A DNA stretch of 64,000 bases from Janthinobacterium sp. (GTDB lineage Bacteria; Pseudomonadota; Gammaproteobacteria; Burkholderiales; Burkholderiaceae_D), in the NCBI GenBank assembly GCA_003133225.1, contig PKWL01000156.1, positions 1-64,000 of the forward strand, given 5' to 3'. The notes beneath the pieces were generated by a model that worked only from the letters and a program-made list of their open reading frames with translations, did not search any database and was not told the DNA's origin. Numbering within the stretch: position 1 is the first letter of the stretch; the number at the start of each line of letters is the position of its first letter. Position numbers and translations under genes: made by a program. Shown here piece by piece: positions 1-9,459 of this stretch.

Positions 1-70
1 AAGTCCGACAGGCTCCTAGGGCGGTTGTGCCAGCAAACAGTGCCAGAATATCCGGCTGGCAAAATTTGGC

Positions 71-300
71 TTGAATATTTTACGTCGTGAACTATAGTGA
101 AAGTGTAAAGCATTTAAAGGGGGACGAGATACATCATCTATTTTTGCCAGTACAGCCTAGATGTATGCTAGAAGAACTACCGACCGCATCTTGATGCGGC
201 ATTGAGAGAATTACAATTCCTCACAGTAGTCCTGCAATTGGGGACAGAAGATAGCGGCGCAATGCCGCTGTTTTCGTTGTGCGCCAAGAATCTTGGCGCT
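71..300 (+). ncRNA. Candidate structured small RNA or long leader with upstream sigma70-like promoter
   Basis: TTGAAT(71-76)-N16-TATAGT(93-98), then several hairpins: ATACATC.../GATGTAT (129-166), CCGCATC-TT-GATGCGG (184-199), AGCGGC-GCAAT-GCCGCT followed by GTTTTCGTT (253-278), GCGCCAAGA-A-TCTTGGCGC (281-299). No convincing ORF. Confidence 0.35.
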
Positions 301-494
301 GTAAATTGGAGCCTAAGTTGGAACCATAAGGCCGGGACTGTCTCGTAAGGCTGCTCTTTGAGTTGCCCGTTCACCCGGCAGCGCAGCATGGGGCAGGAAA
401 CCTGGGCAGAAAACCTGACAACCGCCAGCGCCACGGTCATAACGTCCACGGTCATGACTTGCTTGTGGCCGCACGCAGGGCGACCATAGGCAAA

Positions 495-878
495 CTAACA
501 GCTCGCCCCCATTAACCGCGCGTGCGGGTCGAGGCGTACTTGCGCGTCGTCCCGCGCATGTTCTCTGGCAAGCATCGATTCGTGCCGCGGCAGCTGGTCG
601 GCTGGATCCGCCTCGTCCATGCCGTCGGCGCCAAAGCCGCCAGCGGCCAGCCATGCCATGAAATGGGCGTGCGCGGCGTCGTGCCAGCGCGCCTGGCTGC
701 TCGGGCGCAAGGCTTTTTCCACCTGCATCTCAATTTCGCTATGACCACTGGTCCAACGGGCCAACGCTACCCGCGTGCTGTGCATGGCCGCTTGCTCGCT
801 CGCCCGTTGGCGGCGGGCGTCTGCTGCTGCTGCTGGTGTGACTGCGCCAAAAAAAACTTCTTCTTTGAACTGTGACAT
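495..878 (-). CDS. Hypothetical protein (MSQFKEEVFFGAVTPAAA...)
   Basis: ORF with internal ATG at 878 preceded by AAGGA about 5 nt upstream; no family recognised. Confidence 0.45.
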   Translation of the reverse strand: MSQFKEEVFFGAVTPAAAADARRQRASEQAAMHSTRVALARWTSGHSEIEMQVEKALRPSSQARWHDAAHAHFMAWLAAGGFGADGMDEADPADQLPRHESMLAREHARDDAQVRLDPHARLMGASC

Positions 879-1257
879 ACGGATCCTTGGAGAACAGCTC
901 TGCAATGGTTCTTAACGCTATCCGGTAAATCCTAACGCGTTAAGCCGATTCCTACACAAGACAGAGTGTAACGACGAATTTTCGAAGGCAATTGATCTGG
1001 CTCAAAGAGAATGCCTAAACATCGGCACAATCGTGCATGCGCAAGACGTTTTTTTCTCTCACAGTTTAAGAGCCGTGCCGGAATTGATCGTCGCGTCCGA
1101 AAAACCACACGCCAGATGTTACTTAAATGCATGCCGGCACGTGCCGTGGCAGGGGCGCAATCGGCGGCGCGGAAACAGGGCCCATCCTGACCCGCGTCGC
1201 CCAAGATAGGGCCGGGGCCGCCTTCTCGGCCGATGCCCGTTCTGGTACAGTCTCGCC

Positions 1258-1974
1258 ATGAGCAAATTATCCCTAGACCGCATCCTGCAATCGCAGGGTT
1301 TTGGCACACGTAAATATTGTCGCACCCTCATCGAGGATGGCGAGGTGAGCATCAATGGCGTCGCCGCCAGCGATTACCGTGTCAGCCTCGACACCGACCA
1401 GCTCGTGCTCGACGTTTTCGACGAGCCGTGGCTCTACCGCGAGCATGTGTATCTCGCGCTCAACAAGCCCGCCAATTTTGAGTGCTCGCGCAAGCCCAGC
1501 CACCACCCGGGCGTGCTGACCTTGTTGCCAGAGCAATTTACCTGGCGCGAAGTGCAACCGGTAGGGCGCCTCGATCACGATACGACGGGCCTGTTGCTGA
1601 TGTCGGACGATGGCCAATTCATACATGCCCAATCCTCGCCCAAGCGTCACGTTCCCAAGATTTACCTGGCCACCACAGAGGAGCCCGTGACCTGCGAATT
1701 GATCGCCCTGCTGCTCTCCGGCGTGCAGCTGCAAGACGAAGTGGCGCCGCTGGCCGCGCTGGTGTGCGAAAAGCGCGCTCCGCACGTGCTCGAAATCGTG
1801 CTGGAACAGGGCAAATACCACCAAGTCAAGCGCATGCTGGCGGCCGCCGGCCACCACTGCAGCGCTTTGCACCGGGCCGCAATCGGCAATTTGACCTTGG
1901 AATCGCTTGCCTTAGACGAGGGCGAGTGGTGTTATCTCGATCAGACTCAGCTGGACCAATTGGCGTCGCTCTAA
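1258..1974 (+). CDS. rsuA: 16S rRNA pseudouridine(516) synthase RsuA family
   Basis: S4-like N-terminus, VGRLDHDTTGLLLMSDDG catalytic motif, QGKYHQVKRM C-terminal motif. Confidence 0.9.
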   Translation: MSKLSLDRILQSQGFGTRKYCRTLIEDGEVSINGVAASDYRVSLDTDQLVLDVFDEPWLYREHVYLALNKPANFECSRKPSHHPGVLTLLPEQFTWREVQPVGRLDHDTTGLLLMSDDGQFIHAQSSPKRHVPKIYLATTEEPVTCELIALLLSGVQLQDEVAPLAALVCEKRAPHVLEIVLEQGKYHQVKRMLAAAGHHCSALHRAAIGNLTLESLALDEGEWCYLDQTQLDQLASL

Positions 1975-2236
1975 GAAGGCGTCGCGGGCGCAACGCCATG
2001 CTGCGCCTTGATCGACTTTTCTTTCCTATTGAAACTGGCAACATTCTAGGACGGCGCGTGGGTCCCGGTCGGCTGCTGCGCCGGGCTTGCCACAATTTCC
2101 ATTAGGTTTCCATTAGGTAACACGGAACAGGAGGATCTTTCCGCGTTTGTTCCGCCGATGGCGCCGCCCCGGCCGCGCCAATAATGGCATGCTCCCAGTG
2201 TGCTTTCTGTGCGCATAGGGATAACGGGAACGGACC

Positions 2237-3415
2237 ATGGCAGAAGATAGCGACGCAGAAAAGACTGAATCCGCATCCGCCAAGCGCCTCGAGCAGGCGC
2301 GTGAAGATGGCGACGTGCCGCGCTCGCGCGAGCTGGCCACGTTTACCGTGCTGATGGCGGCCGGCTGCACTCTTTGGTTCGCCGGAGAAGGGGTGGTGCG
2401 GCGCCTGATGGCCGCGCTGGTGTCGGGCCTGGCGCTTGACCGCGAGCAGATATTTAACTCCGATGTCCTGATCCACCGCGTCGTCAACGACGTCGGCAGC
2501 CTGCTGCTGTCGTGCCTGCCGCTAGCGGCGGTCGTGATGGCGGTCGGGCTGGCGACGCCGCTGCTGGTAGGCGGCTGGTTGTTTAGCGCAAAAGCCGTCT
2601 TGCCCAACTTCATGAAGATCAACCCCGTCAAGGGCTTGGCCAATATCGTGTCGCCGAACGCTCTCGTCGAATTGCTGAAAGCGATCGCCAAAACCATCGT
2701 CGTTGGCGTCGTCGCGTATCTCGTCGTCAGGCATCAAAGGGAGGCGGTGCTGGGGTTGTCGGTCGAGCCGCTGCGATCGGGCAGCGCCCATCTCGTTAGC
2801 TTGCTCATCAGCGCCTTCTTGACCATTGTCGGCGCGCTCGGCCTGATCGCCGCCATCGACGCGCCGTACCAGATCTGGCATTACGCCAACAAGCTCAAGA
2901 TGACGCGCCAGGAATTGCGCCAGGAAACCAGGGAGTCCGATGGTAACCCGCAAGTGAAAGCGAAGATCCGCCAGATGCAGCGCGCCATGGCCAAGCGGCG
3001 CATGATGGCGGCCGTGCCCACGGCCGACGTGGTGGTCACCAACCCGACCCACTATGCCGTGGCGCTGAAATACGCCGACGGGGCGCGCGGCGCGCCGCAA
3101 GTCGTGGCCAAGGGCAGCGACGAAGTGGCGCAAAAAATCCGTGAAATTGCCCGCGCCAACAAGGTCGCTATCCTGGAAGCGCCGGCGCTGGCGCGCGCGC
3201 TGCATAAGCATACGGACATCGGCGACGAGATCCCGGAGGCGCTGTACGCGGCGGTGGCCGAAGTGCTGGCCTACGTGTTCCAGTTGCGCTCGTTTGGCAA
3301 GAACGGCGGCGCCCGTCCCGAGCGGCCGACCAAGCTGGCCGTGCCGCCGGAACTGGACCCGCAAAACCCGGCCTCGCAAACAAAGATGGACACGAATAAA
3401 GGAAGCACGCCATGA
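2237..3415 (+). CDS. flhB: Flagellar export switch protein FlhB
   Basis: EDSDAEKTESASAKRLEQAREDG N-terminus; NPTHYAVAL autocleavage motif; KLKMTRQELRQE. Confidence 0.97.
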   Translation: MAEDSDAEKTESASAKRLEQAREDGDVPRSRELATFTVLMAAGCTLWFAGEGVVRRLMAALVSGLALDREQIFNSDVLIHRVVNDVGSLLLSCLPLAAVVMAVGLATPLLVGGWLFSAKAVLPNFMKINPVKGLANIVSPNALVELLKAIAKTIVVGVVAYLVVRHQREAVLGLSVEPLRSGSAHLVSLLISAFLTIVGALGLIAAIDAPYQIWHYANKLKMTRQELRQETRESDGNPQVKAKIRQMQRAMAKRRMMAAVPTADVVVTNPTHYAVALKYADGARGAPQVVAKGSDEVAQKIREIARANKVAILEAPALARALHKHTDIGDEIPEALYAAVAEVLAYVFQLRSFGKNGGARPERPTKLAVPPELDPQNPASQTKMDTNKGSTP

Positions 3416-5511
3416 ACACTTTGAAAATGCCGGCCTGGCTAAGCGCAATGTCGGGCGGTGGCAAAGGGGTGGCCGCACCGATCATCATCGTCATGCTGCT
3501 GTCCATGATGGTCTTGCCTTTGCCGGCCTTCGTGCTCGACATCTTCTTTAGCTTTAACATCGCGTTGGCCATCATCGTTTTGCTCACCAGCTTGTATACG
3601 GTCAAGCCGCTCGATTTCATGGCCTTTCCGACCGTTTTGCTGGTCAGTACCATGCTGCGCCTGTCGCTCAACGTGGCATCGACGCGGGTCGTGCTAACTG
3701 AAGGCCATACCGGCGCCGACGCGGCCGGCAAGGTGATCGAAGCTTTCGGCCACTTCCTCATCGGCGGCAACTACACGGTCGGTATCGTCGTCTTCATTAT
3801 CTTGACCATCATTAACTTCACCGTCGTGACCAAGGGCGCAGGCCGGATCGCCGAAGTGGGTGCCCGTTTCGCGCTGGACGCGATGCCGGGCAAGCAGATG
3901 GCGATCGATGCCGACCTGAATGCGGGCTTGATCGCCGAGAACGAGGCGCGCCGGCGCCGCACCGAAGTGGCGCAGGAAGCTGAATTTTACGGCGCCATGG
4001 ACGGTGCCAGCAAATATGTGCGCGGCGATGCCGTGGCCGGCATCATGGTCACCGTGATCAACATCGTCGGCGGCTTGATCGTCGGTCTGCTGCAGCACGA
4101 CATGGGTTTTGCGGAGGCGCTCAAGAACTACACCTTGCTCGCCATCGGCGACGGCCTGGTGGCGCAAATTCCATCCTTGATCATCTCGACGGCGGCCGGT
4201 ATCGTCGTCTCCCGCGTGGCGAGTGAACAAGATATCGGAACCCAGCTCGTGGGCCAGCTGTTCGCCAAGCCGCAAGTGCTGTATATCACGGCCGGCATCA
4301 TCGGCGGCATGGGATTGATTCCCGGCATGCCCAACTTCGTGTTCCTGCTGCTAGCGGCGGTGCTGGGCGGCTCGGCTTACCTCCTAAGTAAGCGTGCCCA
4401 GGAGGTGGCGCGGGTGGGATCCCTAGAGTCAGCGGCCGCGGCCTTGCCGGCGCCGGCGCCGGAGCAGGAAGAAGCGAGCTGGCAAGACATCATGCCCGTC
4501 GACACGCTGGGGCTGGAAGTGGGCTACCGCCTGATTCCGCTAGTCGACAAGACTCAAGGCGGCGAGTTGCTCAAGCGCATCAAAGGCATACGCAAAAAAT
4601 TTGCCCAGGATGTCGGTTTCCTGGCGCCGCCGGTGCATATCCGCGACAACCTGGAATTAAAGCCATCGGCTTACCGCATCACTCTGAAGGGCGTCGAAAT
4701 GGGTAGCGGCGAGGCCTTCAGCGGCCAGTTCTTGGCCATCAACCCGGGCATGGCGAGCGGCGTCTTGCCGGGCGTTCTGACCAGCGATCCCGCCTTCGGT
4801 CTGCCCGCGACGTGGATCGAGGCCGGGTTGCGCGACCAAGCCTCGAGCATGGGCTATACCGTGGTCGACACGGGCACCGTGGTGGCGACTCATTTGAATC
4901 ATCTGATCACGAGCCATGCCGCGGAACTGCTGGGCCGGGCCGAAGTGCAAGCGCTGCTCGACCATCTGGGCAAGGAGGCGCCCAAGCTGGTGGAAGACCT
5001 GGTGCCAAAACTGGTCTCCTTGTCGACGCTGCAAAAAGTCCTGCAAAACCTGCTCGTCGAAGGCGTGCATATCCGCGACATGCGCTCCATCATCGAAACC
5101 CTGGCCGAGCACGCCGTGCATACCCAGGACGCGAATGAACTAACGGCACTGGTGCGCATTGCCCTGGGGCGGGCCATCGTGCAGCAGCTATTTCCGGGCG
5201 CGGCCGAATTGTCCGTCATGAGCCTCGATAATCGCCTCGAGCGCCTGCTGATGCAAGCCTTGGCGGCCAGCGGGCCGGACGGGGCCGGAATCGAGCCGGG
5301 CCTGGCCGATACCATTGCGCTGCAGGCCGGTCAAGCCTGCGCCAAGCAAGAGGCGCTGGGCTTGACGCCCGTGCTTCTGGTGCCGGGGCCGCTGCGCTCC
5401 TTGCTGTCGCGCTTCCTGCACCGCGCCTTGCCGCAAATGAAAGTGTTGTCCCACTCCGAGATCCCGGAAACCAAGACGATACGGGTCACGGCGCTCGTGG
5501 GCGCGCAGTAG
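3412..5511 (+). CDS. flhA: Flagellar export gate protein FlhA
   Basis: TM N-terminal half, DAMPGKQMAIDADLNAGLI motif; ATGA overlap with flhB. Confidence 0.97.
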   Translation: MNTLKMPAWLSAMSGGGKGVAAPIIIVMLLSMMVLPLPAFVLDIFFSFNIALAIIVLLTSLYTVKPLDFMAFPTVLLVSTMLRLSLNVASTRVVLTEGHTGADAAGKVIEAFGHFLIGGNYTVGIVVFIILTIINFTVVTKGAGRIAEVGARFALDAMPGKQMAIDADLNAGLIAENEARRRRTEVAQEAEFYGAMDGASKYVRGDAVAGIMVTVINIVGGLIVGLLQHDMGFAEALKNYTLLAIGDGLVAQIPSLIISTAAGIVVSRVASEQDIGTQLVGQLFAKPQVLYITAGIIGGMGLIPGMPNFVFLLLAAVLGGSAYLLSKRAQEVARVGSLESAAAALPAPAPEQEEASWQDIMPVDTLGLEVGYRLIPLVDKTQGGELLKRIKGIRKKFAQDVGFLAPPVHIRDNLELKPSAYRITLKGVEMGSGEAFSGQFLAINPGMASGVLPGVLTSDPAFGLPATWIEAGLRDQASSMGYTVVDTGTVVATHLNHLITSHAAELLGRAEVQALLDHLGKEAPKLVEDLVPKLVSLSTLQKVLQNLLVEGVHIRDMRSIIETLAEHAVHTQDANELTALVRIALGRAIVQQLFPGAAELSVMSLDNRLERLLMQALAASGPDGAGIEPGLADTIALQAGQACAKQEALGLTPVLLVPGPLRSLLSRFLHRALPQMKVLSHSEIPETKTIRVTALVGAQ

Positions 5512-5821
5512 AGGCGTCCTCACGTCCTCAAACAGCGCCCTATTTTGGCGCGCCCCAGTTTGCCATCGGCGAGCTGCGCGATCGTTTCTCGAACGCGTTG
5601 GAGAAGCCTGTTAGGAGAGCGCGCTTAGCCAGGCGTCCGACCGGATCGAGCACCGCCAAGGGCGGGGCTAGGGCGGCGCCGAGTAGCTAAGCGGCAAAGT
5701 TGAAATGCGGGCCATTTTGGCGCCTGTTCCATCGATCGCATGCCTCATGCATCGTCAATAATCGACCTGTCAGATCATTTTGCGCCTCATGTCGTAGGCG
5801 CGCTGCGCGTAACAGGAGTAC

Positions 5822-7159
5822 ATGATGGCCCAACAGAACGATGCAAGCTCCCCGCAAGCTCCCCACCACAGCGGGGGGGCGCCCTTGAACGTGCAAAAAT
5901 TCACGGCCGCGACGTCGCGCGAGGCGCTGCGCAAGGTGCGTGAGGCGCTCGGCCCGGATGCTGTCATCTTGTCGAACCGTCCCACCGATGGCATGGTCGA
6001 GATCCTGGCGCTGGCCAATGACGACATGGCCTCGCTGGCGCCGTTTGCGGGCGCGTCCGACATGACGCCGGCGCGCTCGCACCATGGCGCCCCGTTGGCG
6101 CCGCGCCAGCCGGCTGCCGGCCTCGACATGGCGCACATGTCGCAGCTGATGGCGGCCGCCGTAGCGCAGGCCAAGGACAGCGCAGCCGTCGAAATGAGCG
6201 GCATGATGAGCGAGATTCGCGCCATGCGCGGCATGATGGAAACCCAGCTAGCTGAAATTTCCTGGGGCTCGGTTCAGCAGCGCGAGCCGCAAAAAGCGGC
6301 CGTTTTGCGGCAGATGCTGGCCGCCGGTTTCAGCGCCAGCCTGGCCCGTTATCTGATCGAAAAGCTGCCGCCCGGACGCGACGCCCAAGCCAGCCTGGCC
6401 TGGATCAAGAGCGTCTTGCAGCGCAACTTGAACACGGTCGCCAATGAAGACGCGATGCTCGAGCAGGGCGGGGTGTTCGCGCTGGTCGGCCCGACCGGCG
6501 TTGGCAAGACGACCAGCACGGCGAAACTGGCGGCGCGCTGCGTGATGCGCCACGGCGCCGAGCAGCTGGCCCTGATCACCACCGACGCCTACCGCATCGG
6601 CGCCCACGAACAGTTGCGCATCTACGGCAAGATCTTGGGCGTGATGGTCCATTCGGTGAAGGACGAGGCCGATCTGCGCATCGCCTTGCGCGAACTGAAA
6701 AACAAACATACGGTGCTGATCGATACGGTTGGCGTTAGCCAGCGCGACCAGATGGTGACCGAGCAGGTGGCCATGTTGCAAGGCAGCGGCGCCGACGTCA
6801 AGCGCTTGCTGTGCCTGAACGCGACCTCGACCCAGGAAACCTTGAACGAAGTGGTGCAAGCCTATCAGGGCAGCGGCCTCGCCGGCTGCATCATGACCAA
6901 GCTCGATGAAGCAGCCTCGATCGGCAATGTGCTCGACGTCGTGATCCGCCAAAAGCTCAAGCTGCATTACATCTCGAACGGCCAGCGCGTGCCGGAAGAC
7001 TTGCACCTGGCCGACAGCGCTTACCTGATCGACCGCGCCTTCAAACTCAAACGCGACGCCGCGGCCGCGCAGTATCTGGATGCGGAATTGCCGCTGCTGA
7101 TGGCGGGCGCCAGCCACGCCTGCAACGACCGTACCTTGCGCGAGGTTCATCTTGGCTAA
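5822..7159 (+). CDS. flhF: SRP-type GTPase FlhF
   Basis: MNVQKFTAATSREALRKVREALG-like N-terminus; VGPTGVGKTTSTAKLAAR G1; downstream of flhA. Confidence 0.96.
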   Translation: MMAQQNDASSPQAPHHSGGAPLNVQKFTAATSREALRKVREALGPDAVILSNRPTDGMVEILALANDDMASLAPFAGASDMTPARSHHGAPLAPRQPAAGLDMAHMSQLMAAAVAQAKDSAAVEMSGMMSEIRAMRGMMETQLAEISWGSVQQREPQKAAVLRQMLAAGFSASLARYLIEKLPPGRDAQASLAWIKSVLQRNLNTVANEDAMLEQGGVFALVGPTGVGKTTSTAKLAARCVMRHGAEQLALITTDAYRIGAHEQLRIYGKILGVMVHSVKDEADLRIALRELKNKHTVLIDTVGVSQRDQMVTEQVAMLQGSGADVKRLLCLNATSTQETLNEVVQAYQGSGLAGCIMTKLDEAASIGNVLDVVIRQKLKLHYISNGQRVPEDLHLADSAYLIDRAFKLKRDAAAAQYLDAELPLLMAGASHACNDRTLREVHLG

Positions 7160-7979
7160 TTTCGATTTCGACCAGGCCGAGGGCCTGCGCCGGATGTTAG
7201 CTGGCCCCAAGCCGCGCATCGTCACCTTCTTGTCGGCCACACCGCAAGACGACAAAGGCGCCATGCTGGTCAATCTGGGCGCCTCGCTGGCGCGTGCCGG
7301 CAACAACTTGTTGCTAGTGGATGCCGGCGCCAGCGCGCACGGCGTCGCCTCGCGCCTGGGCGTGGCGGGCGGCGCCAGCCTGCTCGACGTCGCGCGCCAG
7401 GAATGCGGCCTCAATCAGGTGATCCACCAGGTGCCACAGGGTTTCGGGGTGGTCTCGATGCTGCCCAATAGCGCGCGCGCGGCCGACCCTGACGAGGCGC
7501 GCCGCCTGGCCAAGGCGTTTGACGTGCTAGTCAAGCAGACCGGCATCGTGATCGTCGACGGCGACTTCGACGGCGCGACTTTTCCGGTGCCGATCATGGC
7601 GTCCTCCGAGATCGTGGTGCAAGTGTCCAGCAGCGCCACCTCGATCAAGGCCGCTTACTCCATGATCAAGCGCTTGAATCAGGAATTGGGGCGGCGCCCG
7701 TTCGGCATTCTGGTGACCGGGGCTTCCGAATTGGAAGCAAAGGTGGTATACGATAATATGGCGCAGGCGGCGAGCCGCTACTTGGCGGTCAACTTGACTT
7801 CCATGGGTTCGGTGCCGGCCGATGAATACCTGCACCGCGCGGCGCGACTGGGACGCGCCGTGGTCGATGCCTTTCCGCTGGCCGGGGCTTCGGTCGCGTT
7901 CCGCCAGCTGGCGGGGCGCTTCGCCCTCTCGGCGGTACCGTCTTTTCGCACTGGGAGCAACAGCCATTTTAGCGCCTAA
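7152..7979 (+). CDS. flhG: MinD/ParA-like flagellar number regulator FlhG (FleN/YlxH)
   Basis: DQAEGLRRML N-terminus typical of FlhG, MinD-like fold pattern, position between flhF and fliA; P-loop degenerate. Confidence 0.9.
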   Translation: MANFDFDQAEGLRRMLAGPKPRIVTFLSATPQDDKGAMLVNLGASLARAGNNLLLVDAGASAHGVASRLGVAGGASLLDVARQECGLNQVIHQVPQGFGVVSMLPNSARAADPDEARRLAKAFDVLVKQTGIVIVDGDFDGATFPVPIMASSEIVVQVSSSATSIKAAYSMIKRLNQELGRRPFGILVTGASELEAKVVYDNMAQAASRYLAVNLTSMGSVPADEYLHRAARLGRAVVDAFPLAGASVAFRQLAGRFALSAVPSFRTGSNSHFSA

Positions 7980-7992
7980 CCAAGCATAACCG

Positions 7993-8727
7993 ATGATGTA
8001 CACGGCCAAAGGGAAAACGGACAAGGATTATTTGCTGACGGAGCACATCCCGTTGGTAAAGCGTCTGGCGCACCAGATGAAAGCAAAATTGCCGCCTTCC
8101 GTGGAAGTGGACGATTTGGTGCAGGCCGGGATGATTGGCTTGCTCGACGCCATCAACCGCTACGAGGACACGCATGGCGCCCAGTTCGAGACCTATGCCG
8201 TCTTGCGTATCCGCGGCGCGATGTTAGACGAACTGCGCAGCAGCGACTGGATGCCGCGCAGCATGCGCCAGAACATGCGCAAGATCGAGGTGGCGATGAG
8301 CACCTTGCAGCAGCGCCTGGGCCATCCCCCCAGCGAATCGGAAGTGGCCAAGCTGCTCAACCTGTCGCTCACGGAGTACCAGGACATGCTCTCTGACGGT
8401 GGCGGCCACCAACTGGTGTATTACGAGGACTTCAAGGATCCCGACGGCAACGACAGCTTCCTCGACCGCCACTGCGTCGACACCGACAGCGATCCCTTGC
8501 GCGCGCTGCTCGACACGGATTTTCGCCAAGCCGTGATCGATGCGATCGACGCTTTGCCGCCGCGCGAGAAGATACTGATGGGCCTCTATTATGAACAGGA
8601 CTTAAATTTGAAGGAAATCGGAGCGGTGATGGGCGTGTCCGAGTCGCGCGTGTCGCAGCTCCATACCCAGGCCGTGGCGCGCCTGCGGTCCACATTGCGG
8701 GAGCAGGCTTGGACTGGGCCAGCGTAA
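7993..8727 (+). CDS. fliA: RNA polymerase sigma-28 factor FliA
   Basis: LTEHIPLVKRLAHQMKAKLPPSVEVDDLVQAGMIGLLDAI; LPPREKILMGLYYEQDLNLKEIGAVMGVSESRVSQLHTQA. Confidence 0.97.
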   Translation: MMYTAKGKTDKDYLLTEHIPLVKRLAHQMKAKLPPSVEVDDLVQAGMIGLLDAINRYEDTHGAQFETYAVLRIRGAMLDELRSSDWMPRSMRQNMRKIEVAMSTLQQRLGHPPSESEVAKLLNLSLTEYQDMLSDGGGHQLVYYEDFKDPDGNDSFLDRHCVDTDSDPLRALLDTDFRQAVIDAIDALPPREKILMGLYYEQDLNLKEIGAVMGVSESRVSQLHTQAVARLRSTLREQAWTGPA

Positions 8728-9455
8728 CCGGCCTCTTGCTGGCCGCGGCCGGGGTCTTGATCGGCCAGGGCATTGACGGCGGCAAGCTGGCCTCTCTGCT
8801 GCAGCCGGCCGCTTTCGCCATCGTCGTCATCGGCACCGCCGGCGCGGTCCTGCTGCAAACGCGGCTGCCCGCGTTTGTGCGCGGCGTCGTCATGCTGCGC
8901 TGGGTCTTTGTCCCGCCCTCGGACCTGCGCCCCGCTCTGGCGCGCGACATCAATGCCTGGGCCATGAGTGCGCGCCGCGACGGCCCCCTGTCCCTGGAAC
9001 GGTATCTCGATTCGAACGTCGATCCCTTGGTCGTCAAGGGCCTGCGCATGGTCATCGACGGCATCGCCCCCGACAAGCTGCGCCAACTGCTCGACGTCGA
9101 GATCAGCGCCCTCGAGGCGGCCGAGCGCCAGGCGGTCCGGATCTGGGAGGCGGCGGCCGGTTATTCGCCCACCATCGGCATTCTGGGCGCGGTGCTGGGC
9201 CTGATCCACGTCATGGAAAACCTCACCGATCCCAGCAAACTAGGGGGCGGCATCGCGGTTGCCTTCGTCTCCACTATCTACGGCGTGGGCTTGGCCAACT
9301 TGTTTTTTCTACCGGTCGCCAACAAGCTTAAGGCGCATTTGGCGCACTCGGTGCAGCAGCAAGAGCTGATGGCGGCCGTGTTTTACGACATTGCCAGCGG
9401 CGACCATACACGCGTCATCGAAGAGCGCGTGGCCAGCTTGCTGCGCGAGTATTAA
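8709..9455 (+). CDS. motC: Flagellar stator protein, MotA family (MotC type)
   Basis: TTG start overlapping fliA; AAGYSPTIGILGAVLGLIHVMENL MotA/TolQ/ExbB motif; adjacent MotB-like gene. Confidence 0.88.
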   Translation: MDWASVTGLLLAAAGVLIGQGIDGGKLASLLQPAAFAIVVIGTAGAVLLQTRLPAFVRGVVMLRWVFVPPSDLRPALARDINAWAMSARRDGPLSLERYLDSNVDPLVVKGLRMVIDGIAPDKLRQLLDVEISALEAAERQAVRIWEAAAGYSPTIGILGAVLGLIHVMENLTDPSKLGGGIAVAFVSTIYGVGLANLFFLPVANKLKAHLAHSVQQQELMAAVFYDIASGDHTRVIEERVASLLREY

Positions 9456-9459
9456 GGTC

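Noticed and set aside
1273-1872. 199-aa minus-strand ORF opposite rsuA
   Set aside because: Shadow ORF of a high-GC gene; composition (His/Arg/Gln-rich) not protein-like and rsuA is unambiguous
2522-3478. 318-aa minus-strand ORF opposite flhB
   Set aside because: Antisense shadow ORF with low-complexity His/Arg-rich translation; flhB motifs are on the plus strand
5512-5821. flhA-flhF gap considered as containing a separate promoter/riboswitch
   Set aside because: CAAAGTTG...GCC elements are incorrectly spaced for sigma-28 and no recognisable structured RNA was found
6248-7414. 388-aa minus-strand ORF opposite flhF/flhG
   Set aside because: Antisense to recognisable flhF/flhG; no family motifs
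7966-7996. Possible sigma-28 -10 element (ACCGATGA) just before fliA
   Set aside because: Poor -35 match and the start point would lie inside the fliA coding region
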